The notes beneath the pieces were generated by a model that worked only from the letters and a program-made list of their open reading frames with translations, made no database searches and had not been told where the DNA came from. Source: Durusdinium trenchii (lineage: Eukaryota > Sar > Dinophyceae > Suessiales > Symbiodiniaceae). From it: a stretch of 64,000 bases of DNA. The stretch spans positions 475,396 to 539,395 of the forward strand of contig CAXAMN010029083.1 in assembly GCA_963970005.1 (NCBI GenBank). The letters run 5' to 3'. Each line of letters begins with the position of its first letter. Within the stretch, counting starts at the first letter, position 1. Both the position numbers and the translations under genes were made by a program. Below, piece after piece: positions 22,301 to 33,309 of this stretch.

Positions 22301-25300
22301 CTGTGTTTTTTGCAGGTGGTATTGGCAGCAAGTCTGAGTGCGGCATATTCAGTGTCAGGAGTGGCAAGTGGGTATATCTTAGTGGGTATAGATGATATGT
22401 CCATCAAACGCAGCTCTTCCCAACCGGCCCGACTGGAAACTCGGCCGAGTCGAGTTAAGCCATCCACAACTAAGCGGCTCACTATTTTGACTGCGGCCAC
22501 TAGAATTCCCAGGCATGCCCTGAGCCAAGCAAAAGTGAGCGGTTCGTCTCTGCACGTCTGAAAATCCTCCCTCGGCATTGACCACGGCGTCCAAGGCGAT
22601 TCCCGACCTCTGATTGCAAGGCCGTGTAGATGTTCAACAACATCTCCTGAGAACCAAGTTCGCTCCGCGAGTTTCGGTCCAACGGGTGGGGTGTCGCCGA
22701 GCTCGCTTGACGACCGACCCATTGACGGTCAAAGTCTCAAGTTCCGTTGTCTCGGACGGCAGATGCGTCCGATTTTTTTGGATTGTAGTGGTCCCCAAAT
22801 AGATAGTGGCACGGATACTTCCAATATCTTCCAATAGATGTTTAGTGGGGAAGAGTGGGAATCTATCATGTTCTATCTATTTGGGGAACCACGATTTTTA
22901 CAAACACAAACTTCAAGGCACGCGCTCTCATTGCTTGGAGGTTTTCTCACACTCTTTGGCGGATTCCCACCGCTTTTGTCCCACTCAACCCCGGATTCCA
23001 CGAGCGCTTCGTTTTGGGCCTCGGGAACTCGCAGGAGCTCTTCCCCTGGCTGGAGCTCCTCGCTCGCGACGGGCGATGAACAGGTTCGTTTCATCGATGT
23101 GATAGGATTGAACGTGTTTGAACCACTAACACATTGTAGTTTGAGGGTCCCCCAAGACCAGAAGTCAAGGACGTCCAAAAGTTGTTTGTCTTTGTCTTTT
23201 GGGCATTGGAAGAATTCATGTTGTCCATTTGGGAGCTAGAATTGGGATGATGCCGGCAAGTGAGGCTTCGGGTGAAACTCCGTGTTCTTATGTGAGAAGA
23301 CGGGTGAAACTGGATGATTCAGGAATGGAAGACGGAGGGACTCCAAGTGGATGGGAAAGGAGGGACCCAGGTCACATGCTAACAACGAATGCTCGTTCGA
23401 GCCTTTCAAGAATGGGAATTCATTGGATATAGACTACAAAGTCTTATTACCAGCAGTGACAAAGGTGTGCTTAATGAATATTTGTTACTATTTGTTCAGA
23501 GGTCCCCTAAGTGAGTGGATAATGGCCACCCCTTTGATCATCTGTTGCTGGAAATTGCCAGAAAATTGGCTCATTGCTCACGTTCTTCTCTGGTCGCATT
23601 CTCCGGCGTCCGAAACCGAGAAGGACGAGGACCAGCGAACTCACCGACTCAGTTCGCGCACGTCGCGCACGTCGCGCACGGGCAAGTCGGTGTGGCAGGG
23701 AGGCCTCTTCCACGATGAGGCCCAAGCCCCTCTCCACAAACTGGCCAATTGGACCATGAAAGCACACGACGAACGATGGGCGGCGCCATTGGGGAAAAAG
23801 GGCTGGACTCAAAAGGACCAAAAAGGAAGTTCCTGGGTCGGGAAAGCACAAATCTCAGGTGGTTTAGCTCTCGAAAAGCTCAGGGTTGCTGCAGTCTGAC
23901 TATGCCTGATTTGGTGGTCGCTGTCCCGGTTTTCCAGAAATCGAAAGGAAAGGCAAAGGAAGCATTGAATCGTCGGTTTCGTGGAGAAAAAACTGACCAA
24001 AAGCGAGACCCAAACCGTAACCGTTTCTACCCCATACCACTGACTATAGTCATGTGACGGACGTGGGCATGTGACGGAAACAGCTCTCTCAAGCTTTCTA
24101 GCTTGAAGGGTTCACGAGCTGCAAAAAGGGGACGTGTTTTTGTCAGTACCTGACTTCGAGTTCCAACGTTTCGCCCCGTTTCACAGAGCCAGTTCAAACA
24201 AATGCTATTGATGCCTGCGAGAAAAATGCAACTTTGAGTGTCAGGCTTGGGAGAATATTCGGAGTTCCACAGACGAAGGCTGCCGAGCCCTGTGAGCAAC
24301 CATCGACCCACCCCTTCGAAGGGCGTGTTTTCGCGAGTCCTGCCTCTGCAGCGCGCAGAGCAGGATGCTTCTTGACATCACTCACTGGAAGCTCCCAAAC
24401 ACCTCTCAGAAGCTTTGAAGGCTGGTGTCAGGGTGGCTTCTTTGCTTCTACATCGACGATGAACTGTCTGGGTTACTTGCTCTTGACCAGCAACGACCGG
24501 ATGAATTGTGGGCCAAACAACTGCATGTGTTCAAATCTTGTGTGTTCAACTCCGCTTCCACTTTACCTCAACAAATCCTCGAACAAACGTTCAGAACCAC
24601 ATTGGCAGCCCAGAACCCGAGCTAAACCAGTGATGGACTTTGTCGTCTCTGGCTAACTGGTGAGGGTGGGCCCCCCTTCCTCTTTCCATTCTGAACCAAC
24701 CAGGAAGGGGCGGACCAACCATAGATATTTTGCAATCCTCAACTAGCAAGTGTTGAGAGGGAACTCTGTATATAACTCCAAGCAGCTGGCTGTTTAAAGG
24801 GGAATATGGATACTCCCCGCGACTCTCAGTCGCTCCCCTATCTCCCGTCAGCAGCTAGCAGGGCTTTTTGAAACGTCTCTTGCGTCAGTTCTCGTCTTTC
24901 ACGTCTCCCTACCGTTGCACCCCACAGCAGGGAGTTTTAGACACAAAAAGACCGAATCAGACCTCGCGCTATGGTACAGACGGCGTCCATGTATTGGCGA
25001 GGAGCTGGACTTTCTTTGTGAAAGAACCTTCCCATCTTTGAAAAGCCATAACATTCTCACAGATCAAACACAGCCCTGCCAGTGCTACAGTTTCCATGGG
25101 TCCCTCCTGTGTGTTCTTTTCACCTCTCATTCCGCGCTGGAAAAGCGGTGCCATGCTCCTCTCCAATCTCGCCGTCTTTGAACCGACGTCTTTAAGCACG
25201 CGAGCTGAGACCTCGCAGTGCCAGGTTGCTGAAAAGACACCCGGCACAGGTGAGCGTGTCGAGCTACTTAGCTTCGCCACCTTTGGGGGTTGGATTGCTT

Positions 25301-25604
25301 TCTTGGCCACAATGCCTTTGATTTTCTTTGGTACTACCCAAAATATGAACCCACAATTTTGCCCTGATGAAAAGTGGATATTGTCAGGGATCGAAACAGG
25401 TTTGGGACTTGGTATGACTTGGTGGTTAATTTGGTAATAGGCGGTAACCATCCATTGGGATGGATGCCCTACTCTACCATGTGCAAACTCTGTAAAGTCT
25501 GTGTCTGCAGGTTTCCTCAGTGGCTTTGGGCACTTCATCACGAGCCCGACACACAAGCCGCAGCATCTGAAAGAATTTTTTTGATCCACGAGTGCGGACG
25601 CCAT
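19383..25604 (-). CDS. Unrecognised protein, about 345 aa, about thirteen exons
   Basis: Proposed start ATG at 25604 (MASALVDQKNSF). Exons: 25551-25604, 25124-25211, 24312-24402, 23645-23729, 22990-23058, 22608-22646, 22015-22065, 21118-21188, 20777-20903, 20312-20410, 20108-20162, 19702-19853, 19383-19439; stop TGA at 19383-19385. Phases agree at nearly every join, including non-zero ones (25124 into 24402, 24312 into 23729, 21118 into 20903, 20108 into 19853). Donors include GTGAGT and GTGAGC plus GC (22015) and a possible GA (20108). The spliced reading is helical, e.g. EMLLNIYTALQSE into HFGSAAKKLLQSGLHVE, and ends with AVEALSAELAALVQEMLL. An Arg-rich segment (RLARARRARRARTES) is encoded by a 9-bp tandem repeat. 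No family is recognised. The first exon and the donor at 20777 are least certain. Confidence 0.55.
22791..22888. repeat. Inverted-repeat element, GTCCCCAAATAGATA family, copy 2
   Basis: Starts gtccccaaatagatagtggcacgg as at 12264 and ends tctatctatttgggga, a 15-bp near-perfect inverted repeat. It lies in an intron of the 19383-25604 gene. Confidence 0.8.
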
Positions 25605-25945
25605 GTGGGCGGTGTGCCCAGGTCATCGTAGAGCAGCATCTGAAAGAATCAGAATGTCCACAGCATCGAGTCCGAGTATTGGGCAAGAGTTCTCAGAGAC
25701 TGTGACCAACCATGACCAACCAACAACATGCCGCAGCAAATCATTCTTAGGTAGCAGATCCGACTGTGCCCCAAACATCTTTGTATCAAGCAACGAGCGA
25801 ATGCATCATGGAACGATTCTTCCAAAAGGCGTTCAACACAAGCTTCCAACCAGGAAGGGCCTGAATTAGCACAGCAAACGTGCCCGGATTCATGCCGCAG
25901 CAGTGGGCGGGTTCTCATCTGCAGCTTCTTGGTTGAAGAACTTGT
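25605..25945. other. Spacer between H2B stop and next start
   Basis: A 341-bp spacer. It contains part of a duplicated cagcatctgaaagaat motif (25560 and 25631). No exon signature is seen on the minus strand. It must hold the H2B 3' end and the trans-splice acceptor of the next gene if mRNAs here are SL trans-spliced. Confidence 0.4.
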
Positions 25946-28900
25946 TCACGGACTGGCGAAATGACTTCGAAAATGCTGCACCTTCATTTGGGAGGGGGAA
26001 AAAGACCGCTGAGGCCACCAGAAAAAAAACCATCCGAACTCTCCATTCAGTGGATGGGCCATTGGAATTTCGCCGTTCAAAGGGGCGGTCACCGAAAAAC
26101 AGGTGCCCCAACCTGGACAGAAATTCCGAACCTCTCTGTTCCAGGATTACACCCCCCTGTTGAAGCGTGGGATACAGCTCAGTCCCTTGATCAAGCATGG
26201 TAGTCCGCCCAGGAGTCTGCTGGAAAAGACTGTTGACAGTCTTTTCTTGGAGACAGCAGATAAAAGGAAAAAGACAGGTTCAAGCTTCGAATAGCTGACA
26301 ATAACCTGGAAACCTAAACAACCAGAAACAAATGGTTGTATTCAGTATTCATGTGTTCCAATGTGGCAATTGATCCTCGACGTAACGAGTGGTTGGGACT
26401 GCGGAAACATCCATTTGCTTCTGGTTGTTTTGGGCTTCCAGGGAAGCTATTTATCCTTTGAAGTAAACTCCCAGGCACCGGGCATCGTTTATACTTGGAA
26501 TGGCTAAGCCAAGCGTGGAAGGGCGTGTCACATGGATCAGTTTAGCCAGGGGCTCAGTTTTCTGGATGACTAGATCACCAGCTAAAAATTTGCTAAGAAG
26601 CACTCGGAGAAGGCCGAGGTTCGGGACAAAAGCAAAGAAAACCATGAGCAAAGAACCTGGCATGTCAAGATTCAGGTCTTCAGCAACCTCCTACAGTACC
26701 CCAGTATCTTGAAAGATGCAGTGTAGGTTGTTTTGGGGTCATGCATGGTCAGAGCTGTATCGGATTCTGCCACCCCAAACACCGCTTTCCACAGCGCCGC
26801 GAGCCGTTTTCGGAGTATGCCGAGCCCTCAGACACTTTGGTGCCTTGGTGCCTTCGGAGACCGCATGCTTGGCCAGCTCTCCGGGCAGCAAGAGCCTCCC
26901 GAAACGGACGAAATGGACGGACGCCGCTCTCCCGGTGCGTCTCGGCACGGCGCCATTCGGCGGCGTGATCCGAGTGAAGGAGCCATCCGCGGAAAAGGTG
27001 TCCGGCTGGAAGACCCCTTAGTTGTCTCTACAAACAGGTGATGGTCTCTAAAACAAGAAGACTCCTATGTTGTCTCTACCCAAATTCTATTACAGTTTAC
27101 AATATACCAGGTTACAAATGTTTTACTACCTGCATGCAGCCATGACTCGGAGAGTACTCCCACAACCTTCACCCTCTTCAAGCCCCACATGAAAACCAGA
27201 TCGTCTGCCATCCTCCCCTCCTTCAACCGCCCACCCTCCTCCTCTTCCGTGCGCCGCAGACGCCCAGCCCGTCTCACCACCCGCCTCACCGAGGTTTGCA
27301 CCTCACGCCCGGACAAGGTCCGCCGGGACATCATCCGCAGGAGCTTCGTGGACTGCGACGAGATCAGCGAAGCGGCATCGCTGGGGGGGGTTGGAGGTGG
27401 AGAGTACTGCCCCTCCCCCAAAGTCTTTGGGAGAACATCATTGCAAGAACCCATCGTTTTTTTGGGGGTCAGGTCTATGTGAAAGTTCAGAGAACTAAAG
27501 CTTGTAGTTGAGGGCACAATGAATCAAAGAACATGGTCACACAAATGGTGGAGACGTCCGGACGTCACCATGACCATGCTACACCATGACCATGCATAGA
27601 ATCGGGCATGCTGCAGTATTCTCCCAGGTGAACATGAAATGGATTGATGGAAAAACACATTTTACCCCTGAACAAGCTGCAGATCTTTTCAGTAAAAGAG
27701 ACACAAAAAAACCCACCCCAATGGCCTTTGGAACCCGAACCATGACCAAACCATGGACCACTTTTAGGCTAGAAAAACCCACAGGGCCCGGAGGCAAGCT
27801 CTTCGCTGAAAATCGGATCCTCAGGGCCCCCGAGGGCTTTGGGGTCAGTATATTTGGTATACCATGGTCATCCCATCCCTTAGAATGGTCATGATAAATC
27901 CACCAGTAAACCCATGGATGACCATCCCCCCTAGTAATGGCTGATCATCCCTGGAACAATGACTCATGTAGCAGTCCGGTCCCGAGCCCAGTGAGACTCC
28001 ACAGTCACTGGTGTTCGTCTATTTTGTTGGAACAGCCAAACGGGGAAGGTGTCAGTGTCGATTTGGATTTGTGAAAAATTGGGATCCCAAGTTTGGGTCG
28101 AGAAACTCCGGCAAATGGGATCCAAGCTAGCAGGTCTTGTTCTCCCATGGTCTTTTTCTGGATTTCATTGCTAGTTGATCTAGTGGGAGTGGCCGCGGTT
28201 TTCGCAGCGGCTGCCTCTGTCGCGATCCGATCGAAGATATCCTCAGGGCGGAGACTCCGGGTGAGCCAGATGGAAGGCGACGCCCACAGAGATGGTGGTG
28301 TCCAAGCAACACAAACATCTGCAGGGTGTTCATCCGTTATTCCATGGCAACAAAATGAAGTTCTAGTCACTAGTCTACGATATCAATGTTCTTGCTGTCC
28401 TGCTTCACCACACTTCTGCCATGGTGGTTCAAAAGGTGCCGCAAACTGCAGCTGCAAACACTGGTCTTTAGGCGGCAAACGAGTGTGGTGGCGCAGGAAG
28501 AGAAGTTCCCAGATCCAGAATCCAGTGCATTAGCTCTGCAAGGGTAACAGCTTCTAGGAGGCGTAACACCTCCACATGTCATGGTCGTGACTCCAAAGAC
28601 ATCAAACCAAGGGGCCCTCTCGTGTGTTGCATCATTCAGATGATACCTTGACCAAGGCGATTTGCCCTTGGCAGTTCCATTTTTTGGTGCACTTTCGCGT
28701 TGGAGCGCACCGCGGTGCACAAGTATGTATAAGGTGATAAGACCGACCAGATCGTGCAACCGCATATACGTTAACAAACATAACAAAAAACTGATGTGTT
28801 CAGTCCCACTGACCAGCTGAACCACCTGCTGAATCACCCGGCGCCCCGCTTCATCGCTGGCGACTGACCTTGTCTGACAGTATAGTCGTTACTAGTAGCT

Positions 28901-31900
28901 TCTTGTTCCCAGTAGCGATGCCAGGAGCCCCTAATAGCGTCCTTGCTCCTAGTAGCGATGCCCTTTGCTCCTAGTAGCTTCTTGTTACTACTAGTAAGGC
29001 ACTTGTTCCCAGTAGCGATGCCAGGAGCCCCGAACATAGCTTCCTTGCTCTGACCTATGGCATGCCTTTGTTGGGGCTTCGAGACAGTGACCCCTTGAAG
29101 GACGAAGGGGATGTCGCGATGCTTCGTACGACTATAGCCTATAGCTATGTCTGACTACCCAACGAACGCACGTCCAACAAGAAGGCACCCAAAAAGAACA
29201 TGTTCACCCCTGGCCTCTTGCTGGAGAAAAGCGGACGGGTCGCGGTCACTCGCACGATGTGTTTCGAGAAAAGCTTGCATCCAAGGGACATTCATAAAGC
29301 TGTTCATGATGTTCATGCCACGTTTGCCTCGGTCGCTGGAAAATCTCTTTCCTTTTCGGGTGCTTTCAGGAAAAACAGAATCATCTGCTGGCAAAGGAAC
29401 ACCATCAAACTACTTTTATGGAACATCTTTCAGGTGTTTATTCTCACATACTAACAGCACCTCCCCTCTATCCAACACGTTGCTCCTCCCTCCGTCGCCA
29501 CGCTCGAGGCTCCGCAACTGACAAAATTCTAAGGTTCATCTTCCCTGCAAACTGTGTTTCAAGTTCAGATTCATATCCTAATTAATATGTTTCTCTACTG
29601 GAGCCCACCTTACTGTGTGCCCGGCCGATTGAACTGTGTTTAAGCCCGTAAAAGACCGAACTTTCACCACGCAGAAGATGAAGTTGGCACTCGCATCGAA
29701 GTTCTCTGATTGGTACTTGCGAAAATGGTGAACGTGATGGAAGTGTTTGATGTAACGATTTGGTCTTCGGAGTATGCTCACCTGCACACGTTCCGAACAT
29801 GAAATGAACGCCGGATTCTTGTTGAGACACAATCGCACACGACCCGCACACACGACCCGCACTTGGTGCCAGCGATCTCACGCGCACCAAGTCGACGAAG
29901 GGCCGATGGGTTCCGGCGATCGCGAAGTGGCCATTCCGATGAAAAGTGAAGCTGTGAAGCGCTTAAGAATGCACTTCTCTATTTGCCACAGGCGAAGACT
30001 CATACGCCCTGCGGGATGACCTGGATAATACATGGATAATACCCTGAACCCTAGAAGTCCAAAGACTATATTTTGACCGGCTGGAGTAAGGGAAGTTTCC
30101 TTTCAGTTCCCTTAAAGACCATGTTCATAGTCTTTGACTCCCAGGGTGAATGCTTACATGTTCGGGCTTCACACGCAGATTCGGAGCGCGGATTCGGACA
30201 GGTGGAGGTCTGGGAAGGGGGTCGAAGCAATTCGGTGGAACGAGGGACCAATGGTCGGGCGTTTTGGACCAAGCGTCTGGGCGGTGTTTAGAACAGATTC
30301 AGGTGGCCAAAATGGTCCAAATGATTATCAGGACCTTCCAAGAGGTGTCTATAAATAGCCTCTTAAGGTCCCCTGAAATGTGGGCCAGAATTCATGCCTG
30401 AATTTTGCTGCTGTTGTAGATTGACCTGATGTTTCTATAGACTGATGGCTATAGTATACTAAACAATACTAAACAGACATATGATGAACCGTGTGAGTGC
30501 ACCTCTGAGCCACGCCCAGAAAGCATCGGCTTTGTCCCCATGTCTTGCACACGTTTCGCGACCACGCTCGCGTCGTCCACCGTAATTACACCGATCATCT
30601 GCGTCTCCCGACTGATCCCGACCTCTGGATGCACCTGCTTGAGCACCTGGCACAAGGCACCGCCCGGTGCCATGTTCGACACCCAACTTCATGGCGATCT
30701 AAGAATCGGACACCCAACAATCAGGGACCGACCCCACTAGATATGGGACCGAAAAAAGGGCCCAAGCTTGGATGGAGAAGGGGACCAGCAGGAATCCAAC
30801 CTGGAGATGGGAAGAGCGGAAGCTCCAGAGTTCACCCCTGAATTCCTCCCTTCGCCCAAGGTCCTGGACCAGGCCTCTCGAAACACGCCGGAGCCCATCG
30901 ACCAGGGAGTGGGATGCTTCGACTTGAGAATTTGTGGAGTCTTTGAAGGTGGTGACCCCTCATACGCCTCACGAATGTTCAAGACTCTAACCCGTAGGAG
31001 GTGAGGAACCGAAAGCGAACGGCTGACAGCGACCGCGCCAACGAAAACCCGAAAATGCCATGGGCTGTGCCCATGCTGCATGGATTTCATGATGCTTGTG
31101 TTAGGGATATGTCTCCTCACCACCTACACCCCCAAAACGAATCCGAAGATGACTCCCATCGGTCATGTTCTATCAGATCTGGTCTGGCTTGCCCGTGGCC
31201 GGTCACCAACGGGAATTACCCCAAAAACACCTTCAGCGATCTAAGCATCAGCTGCCTTTCTACCGTAAGAACCCCTCAGTGTGCCCACACTGTTTGGGGA
31301 ATTTCAGAGATCTTCAGATGATGATCCCAAATCCAAAAGTCAAAGACTTTCTGCCGTCTCCGTCCGATTCGTCCGATTCGTCCGAAAGAAGAGGTCTTCA
31401 TCTTCATCAGACCCGAGCGACCCAGGGCCGCTCGCCATGACGAGTCTGTGGTGACGCTACCTAAGTCCTCTCACTTTGCACCTTGAACAGGTAGCCACTG
31501 TAGTGCGGCGCATGCTTCCTCTTCTTCGTCCTGGGAGTCTCTCCAAGGCCGCTTTCGAAGCGGGAGTCTCGACGGCGACCTGGGTTTCCTGACACAACCA
31601 GAAACAAAGGGTTGGATTCCAATATAGTATATGGCGCCAGCTCGTGTTTTTTTGCATAACAAGTGGTTGTTTGGGTTTCCAGGTAGATCTTCTGCGTGTT
31701 TTGCCAGTTTCCTTCTTGTGAATCATCAATGAAACAGGTGTTGGTTTTGCCTGGTTCATCTTGGGGCCAGGAACCCCGCACCACTCCAAGCTATCCCCCT
31801 TGCGGAAAGAGCGGAAGCACCACAGAACAGCTTCCTCGTGGTCCAATATCTGTCCGCATTGAAGCAGAACTGAACAATATGCAATCATCTATACATTCCT

Positions 31901-32522
31901 CATTGTCCTGAAAAGAAGCAAAACTGTTGTTATGATAAAATTGGAGTAGCTGACCCACGGTCAATGTGGGGGAATAGTCCATGCCATTCTTCGCGTCTGG
32001 GTTTGTGCAACATCTGTGTCAACATCATTCTGGCCCTGCCTGAGCCCAGTGCCAGCGATTGGAGGACCCTTCGATCCAGTCTTCCCCTTGGACACTGAGC
32101 GCTTCTTGGCTTGCTCCTTCTTCTCATCCTGGAACGAATCACCCGCCGTGCACGAGAAACGCCCCAAAACGATAAAGCATCAGTGGACCTGTTCAGCAAA
32201 TTTCATCACCGCAAAAAGATCCCAATGGCAAAAAGGTCCGGTTTTGTTGGTCGAATTTACAGGGAAGATCCATCGTTGGCACATTGAGGACCCTATAAAT
32301 CGATCCCCTCTATTTTTTGAGAGTTGCACGGTCCACAGGATGTCTCATGTCAAATGTCCTGCTTGAGAAATGCCAGGCTCATCCGTACAACATCGTACAA
32401 CACCCCAAACCCCAGCTCTTCAACAGATCTTCCCAGTTTTGAAGATCTTCGCAAAGCTTTTCGCAGGGCCTTCTTGTGCTTGCTCTTCAGGGTCTTTCTT
32501 CCCTTTCGGCCCTTGAACTTGC
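25946..32522 (-). CDS. Histone H2B, divergent, multi-exon
   Basis: Core nucleosome histone. Exons: 32470-32522, 32053-32128 (lysine-rich tail, DEKKEQAKKRSVSKGK), 31482-31579 (TKKRKHAPHYSGYLFK), 30592-30646 (VLKQVHPEVGISRETQMI), 28215-28241 (DIFDRIATE, a 27-nt exon), 27285-27352 (RRTLSGREVQTSV), 26844-26895 (LLLPGELAKHAVSEGTK), 25946-25981 (VQHFRSHFASP, stop TGA). These are the H2B alpha-1 to C-terminal helix motifs in order; LPGELAKHAVSEGTKA is the family signature. Joined exons align to H2B with single-residue precision (IATE to STKL; SVR to LLLPGEL). Donors at 28215, 27285 and 26844 are GC. About six residues between ETQMI and DIF are missing, so one further micro-exon (about 17 nt) between 28242 and 30591 is predicted. 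The start codon above 32522 was not found. An alternative last exon reading (AAFSKSFRQSVNKFF, stop at 25890) is possible. Confidence 0.85.
28885..29045. repeat. CTACTAGTAGC tandem/palindromic cluster, second copy
   Basis: Units such as cctagtagcgatgccctttg and ttactactagtaaggcacttg, as at 16815-16945. It lies within the longest H2B intron. Confidence 0.85.
30049..30146 (+). repeat. Inverted-repeat element, CCCTAGAAGTCCA family, copy 3
   Basis: Third copy of the element at 13586-13687, same orientation, with actatattttgaccggct and ttaaagaccat conserved and ends ccctagaagtcc / gactcccaggg. It lies in an H2B intron. Confidence 0.85.
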
Positions 32523-33309
32523 CTCACAGGCGGCCGGTTTGGCGCGTCCCACGCTGCCATGCATCGGTGAAGGGCGCTTGGGAGAAGCAGAGGTGCCTTG
32601 GGCCACCTGGAAATTCGCCAAACGAGGTCATTCAGAAACGAACACCCAATCAGGCCGTTGCAATCTACGAAGGCTCTTACAGTACTTCAATATTGGTTTG
32701 TGGCTGTTTTGCATCCATCGAACATCTGCATTTGGCTTGGGGACGCAGTCAACAAAGCACACCAAGCTAAGTCTAAGTTTTGTCGAGGATTCCTACAACG
32801 TTTCAGTGTAACGCCACTTGGGGGAAGGGAGGCGGTTATTTCTTCCTGCAGCCAGATAAGGCCATGAGTTCTGCCTGCGATAGTTTTCATATGTTTTCAT
32901 GATGTCATGCTTTTGTCTGCTTTCTACTTAGACTTAGTTTAATGATAATGTTTGTTGCATCCATCTCGCGCGTGTTTGTGGCAAGCCAAATTGTTGTTCT
33001 ACGTGTTTCTTTCTAACTCCAGTTTTAAGAATAGCTGCTAGTAGCCATCTGATACACATCGCCAAACAAGTTGTTGGTGATCTCGTTTGTGGAACTACGG
33101 TTTCAGCTGAGTATGCACTCTCTAAAAGGTGGTCTTAGTGCAGCTTGGAAAACAATGCCATTCCAACCGCTTCACCATACTACAGCGACAAAAATCTCCA
33201 CTCAGGTTGGACGATAGAAAGAGTGGCACCGGCGCGTCTCTTTTCAGCCTCACCCGGCGAGGCGCCCCTTTCGCTCCCCCCGGCGACCGTTGCCCCGACG
33301 AAACGACGC
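32523..33309. other. H2B 5' region / spacer, no certain exon
   Basis: Lies between the stop codon at 33310 and the most upstream H2B exon found (32470-32522). The H2B start codon should be here. One candidate is the ATG near 32890 (MKTIAG), followed at once by a GC donor-like sequence, but its phase does not fit the next exon. Composition is AT-richer than the exons. Confidence 0.35.

Noticed and set aside
22560..22646. Apparent one-base frameshift between EMLLNIYTALQSE and a following open frame (ALDAVVNAEGGFSDVQ)
   Set aside because: A GTCGGG donor after QSE joins in phase to the next exon (HFGSAAKKLL). The second frame is then intronic and coincidental.
25096..25437. Plus-strand frame reading like a membrane protein (FATFGGWIAFLATMPLIFF)
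   Set aside because: It is mostly intronic by composition (low GC at third positions) and overlaps a phase-consistent minus-strand exon (25124-25211).
26451..26663. Minus-strand frame (MPGSLLMVFFAFVPNLGLL) that might be reverse-transcriptase related
   Set aside because: No RT motif is visible, composition is intronic, and it lies between H2B exons that are fixed by homology.
31379..31438. Possible gene start MASGPGSLGSDEDEDLFF at 31438
   Set aside because: It falls inside the intron between H2B exons 31482-31579 and 30592-30646, whose join is exact (LFK to VLKQ).
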